Positions 41,867 through 50,300 of a DNA stretch of 60,143 nt are shown one piece after another. A model generated the notes under the pieces. It did no database searches and was not told where the DNA came from. It saw only the letters and a program-made list of their open reading frames with translations. This DNA comes from Chthonomonadaceae bacterium (GTDB lineage Bacteria; Armatimonadota; Chthonomonadetes; Chthonomonadales; Chthonomonadaceae), in assembly GCA_027459665.1 (NCBI GenBank), contig DAIDHN010000021.1, positions 1 through 60,143 on the forward strand, in the 5' to 3' direction. The translations under genes and the position numbers were made by a program. Numbering within the stretch: position 1 is the stretch's first letter; each line of letters begins with the position of its first letter.

Positions 41867-42814
41867 CTAGCTGCTGCCGGCGGTGCTTGCAGCGTACCCT
41901 GAGTTTGGGTTGAAGTAGAACGGTGCGCCCAGCAGTTTCTGCCACTGTGCAGATTCTGCGGGGGTAAGCAAGGCAAGCACTTTCTTGCCCAGGTCTTGCC
42001 GTACCTGCAGCAAAGTCATTGCCGCCTTGCGTGCAGCATCAGTCATGGCGCCCTGGTTTTGCTGTATTTGCTGCTGCATTTGCTGCATGCGCTGCTGAAA
42101 ATACTGCCTTCGCTGCTGGGGGCTAAGGCCCTGGGGCATCTGCTGAGGGGCAGGCATGTTTGCCTGCATAATGGCACGCATCTGCTCTTGCTGCTGGCTG
42201 CGGTACTGCTGCAGCAATTTGCCTATCCCGGTATTCTGGTCGGGGGTAAGCTGAAATATTTTTGCCATATCGGGGTTGGCAAGGGCCAGTGCACTGCGCC
42301 ACTGCATGTCTAGCTGATGCAGACGGGCTACCTGAGAAGGGGTCAAAACAGACTCCAGCTGCTTGTCTTGATCATCTGTGATTTTATTAATCTGCTGCTG
42401 CATGCTGGTGCGCATTTGCTGAAATGCCGACTGTCTCTCTTGAGGAGACATGCCGCGCATAGACTTGAAGCCCCCCTTGAAGGTTTGCTGAAAAGCAGTG
42501 CGGCCGGCAGTCATTGCTTGGGTCATGATATTGGTTTGCACCTGAGAAATGAGCTGATCCAGCTGCTGCTGCTGCGCGCCAGAAAGCAAAAGCGCACTGC
42601 GCACATCGTTTCGCTGCAGAAGCAGAGCTTCATTGCTGCGGGTAGGGTCTACCTGAACAGGGGCCAGCGCAGAACCCATTCCGCGCATCATCATCATTGG
42701 GCCGCCAAAGCCGCCACCTCTGCCAAAACCGCCAGGGCCCTGTGCCAGCGCCATAGTAGAGAGGGTGATAGCCAGTGTGGCTGCCAGCCAGCCAGATATT
42801 GCATGTAGCCGCAT
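41867..42814 (-). CDS. Gln/Met-rich periplasmic protein of Spy/CpxP (LTxxQ) type
   Basis: 315 residues with an obvious Sec signal peptide (cleavage after A-L-A near residue 24) and AGGAGAA before ATG 42814. The mature protein is helical and very rich in Gln and Met (M-M-M-M near residue 40; M-Q-Q-Q-I-Q-Q-N near 245). L-T-P-S-Q-V near 165, L-T-P-D-Q near 193 and L-T-P-A-E near 285 are LTxxQ-like motifs of Spy/CpxP chaperones and related metal- or envelope-stress proteins. Repeated helical hairpins separated by LT motifs suggest three domains. The mRNA leader contains a strong inverted repeat. Function probable, ligand unknown. Confidence 0.7.
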   Translation of the reverse strand: MRLHAISGWLAATLAITLSTMALAQGPGGFGRGGGFGGPMMMMRGMGSALAPVQVDPTRSNEALLLQRNDVRSALLLSGAQQQQLDQLISQVQTNIMTQAMTAGRTAFQQTFKGGFKSMRGMSPQERQSAFQQMRTSMQQQINKITDDQDKQLESVLTPSQVARLHQLDMQWRSALALANPDMAKIFQLTPDQNTGIGKLLQQYRSQQQEQMRAIMQANMPAPQQMPQGLSPQQRRQYFQQRMQQMQQQIQQNQGAMTDAARKAAMTLLQVRQDLGKKVLALLTPAESAQWQKLLGAPFYFNPNSGYAASTAGSS

Positions 42815-42837
42815 GGTTTTTTCTCCTTGATATTGTT

Positions 42838-42865
42838 TGTTACAGCTTCATTTTCTGCTGTAACA
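42838..42865. promoter_or_regulatory. Inverted repeat in the leader of the LTxxQ-protein gene
   Basis: TGTTACAGC (42838-42846) and GCTGTAACA (42857-42865) are perfect nine-base complements around a ten-base spacer, starting 24 bases upstream of ATG 42814 in the divergent region toward the beta-galactosidase gene. It could be an operator for a two-fold symmetric regulator or an mRNA hairpin. Confidence 0.5.
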
Positions 42866-43074
42866 GCAAATGATTTTTCTGCAACAAACATTAGACGCCT
42901 GTGCTAAAGCTTTGTTTACACCAATATTGATGACAAATTGTATGTTTGAATAGAAAAAATGTTGCAATACTCTTTGCTGTTTCTGCTGCAGGCATGCCAG
43001 GCAGCGCACACGGGCAGGAATTTGTACAGGATGCGCTGAATTTTGAAAGCATCATATCGAAAAAAGGACTGCAG

Positions 43075-45066
43075 ATGTATTTCGGAAATGCATGGTACCC
43101 AGAACACTGGCCCCAGCAACGCTGGAGAGAAGACGTACGCCTAATGCGTGAAGCCGGCATGAACGTGTGCCGCATTGCAGAATTTGCCTGGAGTTCGATG
43201 GAACCGGTTGAAAGCAGCTACGAATTTGACTGGCTGGAAAAAGCCGTGGCTTTGCTGGCAGAAAACGACATCGCAGTGGTGCTGGGCACACCTACTGCCG
43301 CCCCGCCGGCATGGCTTACCTTTCATCACCCCGACACACTGGCAGTAGAAGCAAACGGGCTGCATGCACAGCATGGCAACCGCTGCCATGCCTCGCCGCT
43401 CAGCACCACTTACCACAAATACTGCAGGCGCATTGTAGAGCAGATGGCACAGCGGTTTGGCAAAGACAAACGGGTAATTGGCTGGCAGATAGACAACGAA
43501 TACAACCGCGTTGATTATTCAGAATATGCCCGGCGGCAATTTCAGCTTTTTCTTAAAAACCGCTATGGCTCCCTCGAAAGCCTCAACCAACACTGGTCTA
43601 CTGCCTACTGGAGCCAAACCTATCGGCAGTGGGAAGAAATTCCTATTCCCATTGGCGGGCACAACCCCGGCTTAATGCTCGCCTTCAGGCACTTTGTTAC
43701 CAGCGTCTGGCGCGAATTTCAGCGCATTCAGATCGATGCCATTCGCCAGCATGCTGGCCCAGAACAGTGGATTGCCTCAAACTTTATGGGATGGTTCGAT
43801 TCTTTTGACCATTTCGAGGTATGCAAAGACCTTGATCTGGTTACCTGGGACTGGTACGTGGGAACCGGTCATCATGACTATGTAGAAACAGGCTTGCTGC
43901 ATGACCTGAACAGGGGCTACAAGCGACGCAATTTCTGGATCATGGAGACACAACCGGGCAGTGTAAACTGGGGCGGAGTGAACAACATGCTCAATCGCGG
44001 CGAGGCACGCTGCATGGCGCTGCACGCCGCCGCGCACGGGGCAGACGGCCTGCTTTACTGGCAGTGGCGGCCGGCTTTGGGCGGGCAGGAACAGCTGCAT
44101 GGCAGCCTGCTTGGAGCAGATGGCAAACCCCGTCCGTTTTATACCGAGGCGGCGGAAATTGGCGCAGACTTTGCCCGCCTGTCTGAAGCAGTGCAAAACA
44201 CTGCCCCTCAAGCCAAAGCGGCCATGCTGCACTCTTTCGACAGCAGATGGGCCATCAATTTTCAGAGGCATCACAAAGATTTTGACCCTGCCATCTACAT
44301 GCTGCACTGCTACCGCCCCCTCATACAGCGCGGTGTTACGGTAGACGTAACAGATACAGAGGCTCCGCTTGAAGGCTATAAACTGCTTATTGCCCCTGCC
44401 CTCACTGTGCTGCCCGACTCTCTGCCCGAACGGCTGCAGCAATGGGTGGAAGCAGGCGGCACGCTGCTGCTTACCCCCCGCACCGGCCAGAAAGACCGCC
44501 ACAACGCACTCTTTCCGGTTTTGCAGCCCGGCCCGCTGCGTGAGCTGGCCGGCACAGAAACCAGAGAATACTATGCACTGCATGAACCGGTTCCTATAGA
44601 GGCGGTATGGGCAGGCGCTGAAACAGGTGAAGCGCACATATGGGCCGAAATGCTCTGCCCGCTGCAGCCTCAGGTGCAGGTGATTGCGCGCTACGGCGCA
44701 TGCAATGGCTGGCTGGATGGAATGCCTGCGGCAACACGCCTGCAGGTAGGAGACAAGGGAGGGCAGGTAATTGTGCTGGGAGCATGGCTGAACAGGGAAC
44801 TGCAGGATTCTTTTCTCAACTTTGTACTGCAGTGTGCAGGCATTTCCACGCTCACGCTGCCAGAAGGTGTTGAAACTGCCTCCCGTTTTGCTGCAGATGG
44901 CAGCGCCCGCGTTTTTGTTATCAACCACACGCGCCAGACTGTCACTTTGCAAACCAGCATACTTTCACTCATCAACCCTATCGACATTCTGAGCGGAAAG
45001 CCGGCAGAAAACGTACTTTCGCTGCCGCCTTACGGCGCAGTGGTGCTGCGGGATGCTGCTGTATAA
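43075..45066 (+). CDS. Beta-galactosidase, glycoside hydrolase family 42
   Basis: 663 residues from ATG 43075, six bases after AAAGGA (43063-43068); this start gives the usual GH42 N-terminus M-Y-F-G-N-A-W-Y-P-E-H-W. A (beta/alpha)8 barrel covers about residues 1-380. The acid/base Glu 142 is in Q-I-D-N-E-Y-N and the nucleophile Glu 291 in W-I-M-E-T-Q-P-G. A trimerisation domain (about 390-600) and a small C-terminal beta domain follow. It hydrolyses beta-galactosides such as galactan fragments. The frame is open 43 codons further upstream from TTG 42946, and that part looks like a signal peptide (V-A-I-L-F-A-V-S-A-A-G), so an exported form cannot be excluded. Confidence 0.93.
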   Translation: MYFGNAWYPEHWPQQRWREDVRLMREAGMNVCRIAEFAWSSMEPVESSYEFDWLEKAVALLAENDIAVVLGTPTAAPPAWLTFHHPDTLAVEANGLHAQHGNRCHASPLSTTYHKYCRRIVEQMAQRFGKDKRVIGWQIDNEYNRVDYSEYARRQFQLFLKNRYGSLESLNQHWSTAYWSQTYRQWEEIPIPIGGHNPGLMLAFRHFVTSVWREFQRIQIDAIRQHAGPEQWIASNFMGWFDSFDHFEVCKDLDLVTWDWYVGTGHHDYVETGLLHDLNRGYKRRNFWIMETQPGSVNWGGVNNMLNRGEARCMALHAAAHGADGLLYWQWRPALGGQEQLHGSLLGADGKPRPFYTEAAEIGADFARLSEAVQNTAPQAKAAMLHSFDSRWAINFQRHHKDFDPAIYMLHCYRPLIQRGVTVDVTDTEAPLEGYKLLIAPALTVLPDSLPERLQQWVEAGGTLLLTPRTGQKDRHNALFPVLQPGPLRELAGTETREYYALHEPVPIEAVWAGAETGEAHIWAEMLCPLQPQVQVIARYGACNGWLDGMPAATRLQVGDKGGQVIVLGAWLNRELQDSFLNFVLQCAGISTLTLPEGVETASRFAADGSARVFVINHTRQTVTLQTSILSLINPIDILSGKPAENVLSLPPYGAVVLRDAAV

Positions 45067-45122
45067 GGTATTCTGTCTGCGACGGGGTTTGCCCGATACA
45101 TAGTAGAGGAGCAGAAGCGGGT

Positions 45123-45407
45123 TTGGAGAAAATACGCTGTCCGCATTGCGGGGCCATGAATCAGGATGCAACACTAAAAGATAACTGCTGGCAGTGCGAC
45201 AAACCGCTTTCTGCCGTGCCAGATACGCCGCAGCCCATAAACAAGGGCGCGGTGCAGCAGGCAACTCTGGAAGAAAGGGTGGCACGTCGCAAGGCAGAGC
45301 GTCTGGCCGGCCGCAACCGCAGATTAATGCAGCAGGCGCTGGCAGCCATACTCGTTCTGCTTGCAGTAGCGCTGGTACTTTTTCTACTGCACAATGCAAG
45401 GCGCTGA
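45123..45407 (+). CDS. Small zinc-ribbon membrane protein
   Basis: 94 residues from TTG 45123, with GAGGAG at 45106-45111. C-P-H-C-G-A-M-N near residues 6-13 and C-W-Q-C near 22-25 form a four-Cys zinc ribbon. A basic helical middle (R-R-K-A-E-R-L-A-G-R) is followed by one transmembrane helix near residues 69-88 and a short H-N-A-R-R end. It is probably a tail-anchored membrane protein with its ribbon in the cytoplasm. Beta-galactosidase lies 56 bases upstream. Function unknown. Confidence 0.65.
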   Translation: MEKIRCPHCGAMNQDATLKDNCWQCDKPLSAVPDTPQPINKGAVQQATLEERVARRKAERLAGRNRRLMQQALAAILVLLAVALVLFLLHNARR

Positions 45408-45442
45408 AAAACAGCACGCCCTAAAAACCTGTTGATATACTC

Positions 45443-45471
45443 TTGCTTTTCATGGCATGCTGTGCTATTAT
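45443..45471 (+). promoter_or_regulatory. Promoter before the two small proteins
   Basis: TTGCTT (45443-45448), a 17-base spacer and TATTAT (45466-45471), four and five of six matches. A start near 45478 would leave a leader of about 120 bases before ATG 45598. Confidence 0.55.
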
Positions 45472-45597
45472 ATGCCCTGCAAGATACCTTATCCCTGTGC
45501 ATACAATGTGCTGTACGCTCTGAGCAGATGCCTGCACAGCCTGTAACCGGTAAGACTGTTTCGAAACACGACACAACATTCATTCAGGAGATTCATC

Positions 45598-45798
45598 ATG
45601 CCCTATTCTGTTGTCAGCAAAAAGTCCGGCGCAACATACCATCTGCATGTGCGTGAGCGCACCACCAGTACCGGAAAACAGGTGCCGCTCTACTTTTTTA
45701 GCAAGGAAGCACAGGGTGCACTGGAGAAACTGCCTGACGGATACACTGTGGTTGAGGCTCCTACAGGCCTGCCCCTGCTGAAGCGGGCCGCTTCGTAG
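45598..45798 (+). CDS. Small conserved protein, 66 residues
   Basis: 66 residues from ATG 45598, with CAGGAGA upstream. The sequence opens P-Y-S-V-V-S-K-K-S-G and contains Y-H-L-H, Y-F-F-S-K-E and T-G-L-P-L-L-K-R, a pattern I associate with short hypothetical proteins of Chloroflexi and Armatimonadota; that is recollection, not a search. It looks like a compact beta-sheet protein, with K-L-P-D-G-Y-T-V-V-E as a strand-turn-strand. Its TAG overlaps the next start (TAGTG), so the two small proteins are coupled. Function unknown. Confidence 0.7.
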   Translation: MPYSVVSKKSGATYHLHVRERTTSTGKQVPLYFFSKEAQGALEKLPDGYTVVEAPTGLPLLKRAAS

Positions 45799-46004
45799 TG
45801 GCGATGCATCGCGAGGCCCATGCCCCTGAAGACAGGGTGCAGGGGTACTGCGTACACTGCCGCACAAGGCGCACCATGATTCATGCCATTCAGGTATGCA
45901 ACAAAAGGGGCCGTTACGACCTGAAAGGCCATTGTGCTGTGTGCGGAAAAGCCATGTACCGGCTGGGAGGATGGGACTCTGTTGCGCAGGCAGTTGAAAA
46001 ATAA
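45798..46004 (+). CDS. DUF5679-type zinc-binding protein
   Basis: 68 residues from GTG 45798, overlapping the upstream TAG; ATG 45804 is an alternative two codons later. The core Y-C-V-H-C-R-T-R-R near residue 17 and G-H-C-A-V-C-G-K-A-M-Y-R near 44 form a four-Cys zinc site, and the order matches DUF5679 proteins (Y-C-x-x-C ... G-x-C-P-x-C-G). Function of that family is unknown, possibly nucleic-acid binding. It is translationally coupled to the 66-residue protein upstream and followed by the valS leader. Confidence 0.8.
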   Translation: MAMHREAHAPEDRVQGYCVHCRTRRTMIHAIQVCNKRGRYDLKGHCAVCGKAMYRLGGWDSVAQAVEK

Positions 46005-46097
46005 TGAGGCGGATGCGTAAAACCCCCTCCTTCTAACAAAACAAAGCTCTCTCTTAAACAGAAACATGCTTTCGTAATGTTTCATAACTATCGTATC

Positions 46098-46351
46098 AAT
46101 TGGCTGTGATGAGGAATAGTAGGCGAATAGTCAGACCTCAGCGAGGGAGGAAACGGTGAAAGCCTCCCGGTCTGCTCCGCCCAATGTCACCTCTGAGCCG
46201 CTGGCAAAACAGAGTCTGCAAACTCTCTCAAGCTGAGCCGGGTGCGCCCGTTAAAGCGCTTACAAGCGCCTGCCAGAGGCAGGAAAGAAGGTGGTACCGC
46301 GCGGCCATCCGCGTCCTTCTGCTATCCAGCATGGAGAGACGCGTTTTTTTT
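46098..46351 (+). ncRNA. T-box riboswitch for valS (specifier GUC)
   Basis: A complete T-box leader. Stem I is built from GGCT (46102-46105) with AGCC (46196-46199), GAGG (46111-46114) with CCTC (46190-46193), GGCG (46122-46125) with CGCC (46178-46181), CAGACC with GGTCTG and GGGAGG with CCTCCC. The AGTA bulge is at 46118-46121, and opposite it the specifier GTC (46186-46188) followed by A reads a valine codon. The T-box motif AGAAGGTGGTACCGCG is at 46286-46301, with TGGT (46292-46295) complementing a tRNA ending ACCA. CCTTCT (46315-46320) closes the antiterminator. Uncharged tRNA-Val should allow read-through into valS. Confidence 0.95.
46310..46351 (+). terminator. Regulated intrinsic terminator of the valS T-box
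   Basis: CGCGTC (46310-46315) pairs with GACGCG (46338-46343), continued inward by TTCT with GGAG and a TGCT/AGCA apex, then eight T (46344-46351). The left arm includes the CCTTCT needed by the antiterminator, so the two structures exclude each other, as in transcriptional T-boxes. Confidence 0.85.
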
Positions 46352-46391
46352 GACGCGCCTCTCCCCTAACTCCTGAGGGGAGCAGAAAATC

Positions 46392-49175
46392 ATGAATCAT
46401 TCATCTCACGGCAATGCACCACTGCCTGAAACATACAACCCGCAAACTTCTGAAACAAAATGGTACGCTTTCTGGAAAGAACGAGGCTTTTTTCATCATG
46501 AGCCGCAGGCAGACAAGCCCGTTTTCTCAATAACCATTCCACCCCCCAACATCACCGGCAGCCTGCATATGGGCCATGCACTCAACAACTCGATCCTCGA
46601 TGCCCTCACCCGCTGGCACCGCATGAGAGGCTTTGTTACACTCTGCCTGCCAGGCACCGACCATGCCGGCATTGCCACACAAAACGTGGTAGAGAGAGAC
46701 CTGGCCAAAGAGGGCCTTACAAGGCAGCAAATCGGCAGGGAGCAGTTTCATCAGCGCTGCCTGCAGTGGCGCGAGCAGTATGGAAACCGAATCTACTTTC
46801 AGCTGGAAAAACTTGGCTGTTCGTACGACTGGCAGCGAGTGCGCTTCACCATGGACCCATCATATGTAGAAGCCATTATGGAAGCATTTCGCCAATGGTA
46901 CCAAAGAGGGCTTGTGTACCGAGGCACACGGGTAGTGAATTGGGACGTAAAATTTCAGTCGGCAGTGTCTGATATCGAAGTGCTCACCCAAGAGCGCAAA
47001 GGCAGGCTCACCCATTTCAGATACCCCTTTGCAGATGGCAGCGGATACTTAACCATTGCCACCACCCGCCCCGAAACCATGCTGGGAGACAGCGCAGTAG
47101 CTGCAAACCCGGCAGATGAGCGCTATCAGCCCCATTTTGGAAAAATGCTGCGCCTGCCACTCACCAACCGTCTCATACCGCTCATAGCAGACGACTATGC
47201 CCGGCCGGAATTTGGCAGCGGAGCGGTAAAGGTAACCCCTGCGCATGACCTGAACGACTTTGAATGCGGCCTGAGACACAACCTGCAGCAAATCATTGTG
47301 ATTGGGCGTGACGGCAGAATGACCGAAGAAGCAGGAGCAGAATTTGTCGGTCTCGACCGCTATGAAGCGCGCAAAAAAGTCACCGCCGCCATGGAAGAAC
47401 TTGGCCTGCTGGAAAAAGTGGAAGACTATACAATACAAACTCCCATATCCGACCGCTCTGGAGAGGTAATAGAACCTCTGCTTTCAGAACAGTGGTTTAT
47501 GGATATGAAGCCGCTGGCAGCCCCCGCCATACAGGCTGTTGAGCAGGAACTGATACAGTTTCTGCCCGAAAGATATGCCTCAATCTGCCTGCACTGGCTG
47601 GAAAACATAAGAGACTGGTGCATAAGCAGGCAGCTTTGGTGGGGGCACCGCATACCAATCTGGTGGTCTGAAATACCTGCCCCACAGGGGCACACCCCTC
47701 CCGAAGGTGCAGCAGATGTGCGCAGCTTTGGCGCAAGGCGCTTTGTATTTGCACGAAACCATGCAGAAGCGGCAGCGGCGCTGGGCGACGAAAACTGCCA
47801 GCAGGACGAAGATGTGCTGGACACCTGGTTTTCCTCGGCACTCTGGCCGCAGGCAACACTCGGATGGCCGGCAGATACCCCCGACCTGCGCTGCTTCTAT
47901 CCCACCAGTCTGCTCTCTACAGCGCAGGAGATTCTTTATCTCTGGGTAGCCCGCATGATAATGACCGGGCTTGACTTTGTACACCGCCCCGAAACCGAAA
48001 CCAGTTTGACCCAAAGCCTGCCCCTGCAGCAGGACAAACGCGCTCTTATCCCATTTCATACCGTGTATGTACATGCTACCGTGCTGGATGCAAAAGGAGA
48101 GCGCATGAGCAAAAGCAAGGGCAACGGCATAGACCCCATCGATCTGATAGACCGATTTGGAGCAGATGCCACCCGGTTTTCACTGCTGCAGCAGGCTGGC
48201 AAAAATCAAGACATTCGCTACAGCGAAAAACGCACAGAAACAGCGGCAGCCTTCTGCAACAAAATCTTCAATGCGGCGCGCTTTGTGCTTATGAACCTGG
48301 CAGCAGATACCGCCTGCGCGCTGCCGCCCGCAGAACGAAGAACCCTGCCCGACCAATGGATACTGCACAGGCTGGGAGAAACCATACAGCAAACAGATGC
48401 CGCCCTGCAAACCTGCGACATGGATGATGTGTGTCGCGCAGTGTATGCATTTTTTTGGTCAGACTTTTGCGACTGGTACCTTGAAATGGCCAAGGCTACC
48501 CTGCGCAGCGAAAATGCACAGGCGGTGGCAGACACCCGGTGCATGCTCGCTTTTGTGCTGGAAGCCTCTATGCGCCTGCTGCACCCCCTGCTGCCCTTTC
48601 TCACCGAAGAAATTGGGCAGGCCCTGCCTCGCGGTGCGCAGGCAGCACCTTCTGTAGCCGAATCTGCCTGGCCTCATCCAGAAGAGGGCTGGCACAACCC
48701 GCAAGCCTGCGCTTCGGTAGAACAGCTCATGGAAATAGTACGCACACTGCGCAACCTGCGCGCCGAATCTGGCATAGCGCCCGGCAAATGGCTGCCCGGC
48801 GCAGTAAATGCACAAGATGCAGCACTGCACGCTGACCTGCAGAGTTCGCATTTGCAAAAACTGATTTGCGACTTGGCCCGCCTGCAAAACCTTTTACTGG
48901 TGCAGCAGCAGCCGGCAGAAGGCGTACGCTGGGTATCTGCGCCAGTCACCGGAGGGACAGCTCTGCTGGACATTGGTGAATCGCTGAACCCGCAGAAAGA
49001 AAAAGAACGTATTGCTAAAGAACGCGCAGAACTGGAGAAGCAGATTGCCAGAAGCCAGGGAATGCTGAACAACCCTCAGTTTGTAGAGCGCGCAGCACCT
49101 GCAGTAGTAGAAAAAGAACGCGCCAATCTGGCCGCTCTGCTGGAAAAACTGGAGAGGCTGAACCAGAGTGCCTAA
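46392..49175 (+). CDS. valS: Valyl-tRNA synthetase
   Basis: 927 residues from ATG 46392, with GAGGGGAG nine bases upstream. Class I synthetase that charges tRNA-Val. The HIGH motif is H-M-G-H at 59-62 and the KMSKS motif R-M-S-K-S at 571-575. The editing (CP1) domain carries T-T-R-P-E-T near 220 and V-T-P-A-H-D near 282. W-C-I-S-R-Q-L-W-W-G-H near 405 is the post-editing signature. The tRNA anticodon-binding domain follows from about 625. The last 65 residues form the valine-specific C-terminal coiled coil. Expression is controlled by the T-box directly upstream, sensing uncharged tRNA-Val. Confidence 0.97.
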   Translation: MNHSSHGNAPLPETYNPQTSETKWYAFWKERGFFHHEPQADKPVFSITIPPPNITGSLHMGHALNNSILDALTRWHRMRGFVTLCLPGTDHAGIATQNVVERDLAKEGLTRQQIGREQFHQRCLQWREQYGNRIYFQLEKLGCSYDWQRVRFTMDPSYVEAIMEAFRQWYQRGLVYRGTRVVNWDVKFQSAVSDIEVLTQERKGRLTHFRYPFADGSGYLTIATTRPETMLGDSAVAANPADERYQPHFGKMLRLPLTNRLIPLIADDYARPEFGSGAVKVTPAHDLNDFECGLRHNLQQIIVIGRDGRMTEEAGAEFVGLDRYEARKKVTAAMEELGLLEKVEDYTIQTPISDRSGEVIEPLLSEQWFMDMKPLAAPAIQAVEQELIQFLPERYASICLHWLENIRDWCISRQLWWGHRIPIWWSEIPAPQGHTPPEGAADVRSFGARRFVFARNHAEAAAALGDENCQQDEDVLDTWFSSALWPQATLGWPADTPDLRCFYPTSLLSTAQEILYLWVARMIMTGLDFVHRPETETSLTQSLPLQQDKRALIPFHTVYVHATVLDAKGERMSKSKGNGIDPIDLIDRFGADATRFSLLQQAGKNQDIRYSEKRTETAAAFCNKIFNAARFVLMNLAADTACALPPAERRTLPDQWILHRLGETIQQTDAALQTCDMDDVCRAVYAFFWSDFCDWYLEMAKATLRSENAQAVADTRCMLAFVLEASMRLLHPLLPFLTEEIGQALPRGAQAAPSVAESAWPHPEEGWHNPQACASVEQLMEIVRTLRNLRAESGIAPGKWLPGAVNAQDAALHADLQSSHLQKLICDLARLQNLLLVQQQPAEGVRWVSAPVTGGTALLDIGESLNPQKEKERIAKERAELEKQIARSQGMLNNPQFVERAAPAVVEKERANLAALLEKLERLNQSA

Positions 49176-49177
49176 CC

Positions 49178-50266
49178 ATGCGGATTGAAACAGCAGTGCA
49201 ATTTATGAGAACAAAACAGCCTGTTATGAAATACTGCAGATTGATATGGCGCACATTGCAGTACGTTTTGTTCTGCCTGCTCCTCTTTGGCCTCACCGGG
49301 CAGCCCAGGGGATGGCCAGAGGAAAAAAACCCATTGCGGCCGCTGCAATGGGTGCAAGACGTGCCGCTGCCCGGCGGTGCGCGCCGTTTTGACTACCAGA
49401 GTCTGAATGGCGGCATCGACTATGTATCTCACATGGGAACCAGCCAGCTGCTGGCTTTTGATGTGCGCGGCAGCAGGCTTTTACATACGGCAAACCATAT
49501 GAGCAGCTGCACAGGAGTATTGGCTGTACCAGCCCTGCACCTGGTGTTTTCTTCCAATCCGGGCAGACACTGCCTCAGTGTACTGCAGCAACGCGATCTG
49601 CATCTGCTGAAGCGTCTTTATGGCCCCGACTTCCCCGATGGCATTGCATGGGATGCTCAGGATAAACTACTCTTCGTATCAGATGAATCTGGGCGGGCAG
49701 ACTGGGTTTACCGCCCCGGTTCACACAGCATGCTGCATCGCATAGCATTGCAGGGAGAAGCCGGAAACACGGTGTACGACACGCAGAACAACAAAATACT
49801 GGTGACAGTGCAAACCAAAAACGAGCTTGCCGTGCTATCTCCAAAAACACTGCAGGTAGTGCAAAACATTCAGCTGCCAGGCAGCGATTCGCCTCATGGA
49901 ATGTACCTCGACACAGCTGCGCACCGACTGTTTATTGCCTGTCAAAACAACAACAGACTGCTTTGTCTGAACTCAAAACACTTTACCGTGCTGCAAAACC
50001 TGCCTACAGGAGAAAACCCAGACGTGCTTGCCTTCGACCCTGGCCTGGGCTTGCTCTACGCAGCCTCAGAATCGGGGGCCGTATGGGTATATAGACTGCA
50101 GCAGGGCAAGCTGACTGTAGAAGGACATTACCTTGCGCCCCATGCCCACACAGTGGCAGCAGACCCGCGCACGCATCGCGTGTACCTGCCCTTGCAGAAT
50201 ATAAACGGCCGCCCGGTTATGCGCATACTAATGCCTGCACCATGGCTTTTGCATAACAAACGATGA
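49178..50266 (+). CDS. YVTN/NHL-type beta-propeller protein
   Basis: 362 residues as read from ATG 49178; ATGs at 49205 and 49226 are alternatives, the last giving a compact signal anchor (M-K-Y-C-R-L-I-W). A hydrophobic helix lies near residues 28-44. The rest is seven or so blades of about 40 residues, with D-Y-V-S-H, N-K-I-L-V-T-V, H-R-L-F-I-A-C, G-L-L-Y-A-A-S and H-R-V-Y-L-P strands, typical of YVTN-type surface propellers. Two bases separate it from valS, so it is probably transcribed from the T-box promoter as well. Ligand unknown. Confidence 0.75.
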   Translation: MRIETAVQFMRTKQPVMKYCRLIWRTLQYVLFCLLLFGLTGQPRGWPEEKNPLRPLQWVQDVPLPGGARRFDYQSLNGGIDYVSHMGTSQLLAFDVRGSRLLHTANHMSSCTGVLAVPALHLVFSSNPGRHCLSVLQQRDLHLLKRLYGPDFPDGIAWDAQDKLLFVSDESGRADWVYRPGSHSMLHRIALQGEAGNTVYDTQNNKILVTVQTKNELAVLSPKTLQVVQNIQLPGSDSPHGMYLDTAAHRLFIACQNNNRLLCLNSKHFTVLQNLPTGENPDVLAFDPGLGLLYAASESGAVWVYRLQQGKLTVEGHYLAPHAHTVAADPRTHRVYLPLQNINGRPVMRILMPAPWLLHNKR

Positions 50267-50300
50267 ACTGCACTTTTCAGAAAAGGGACTTTAAGCAATT

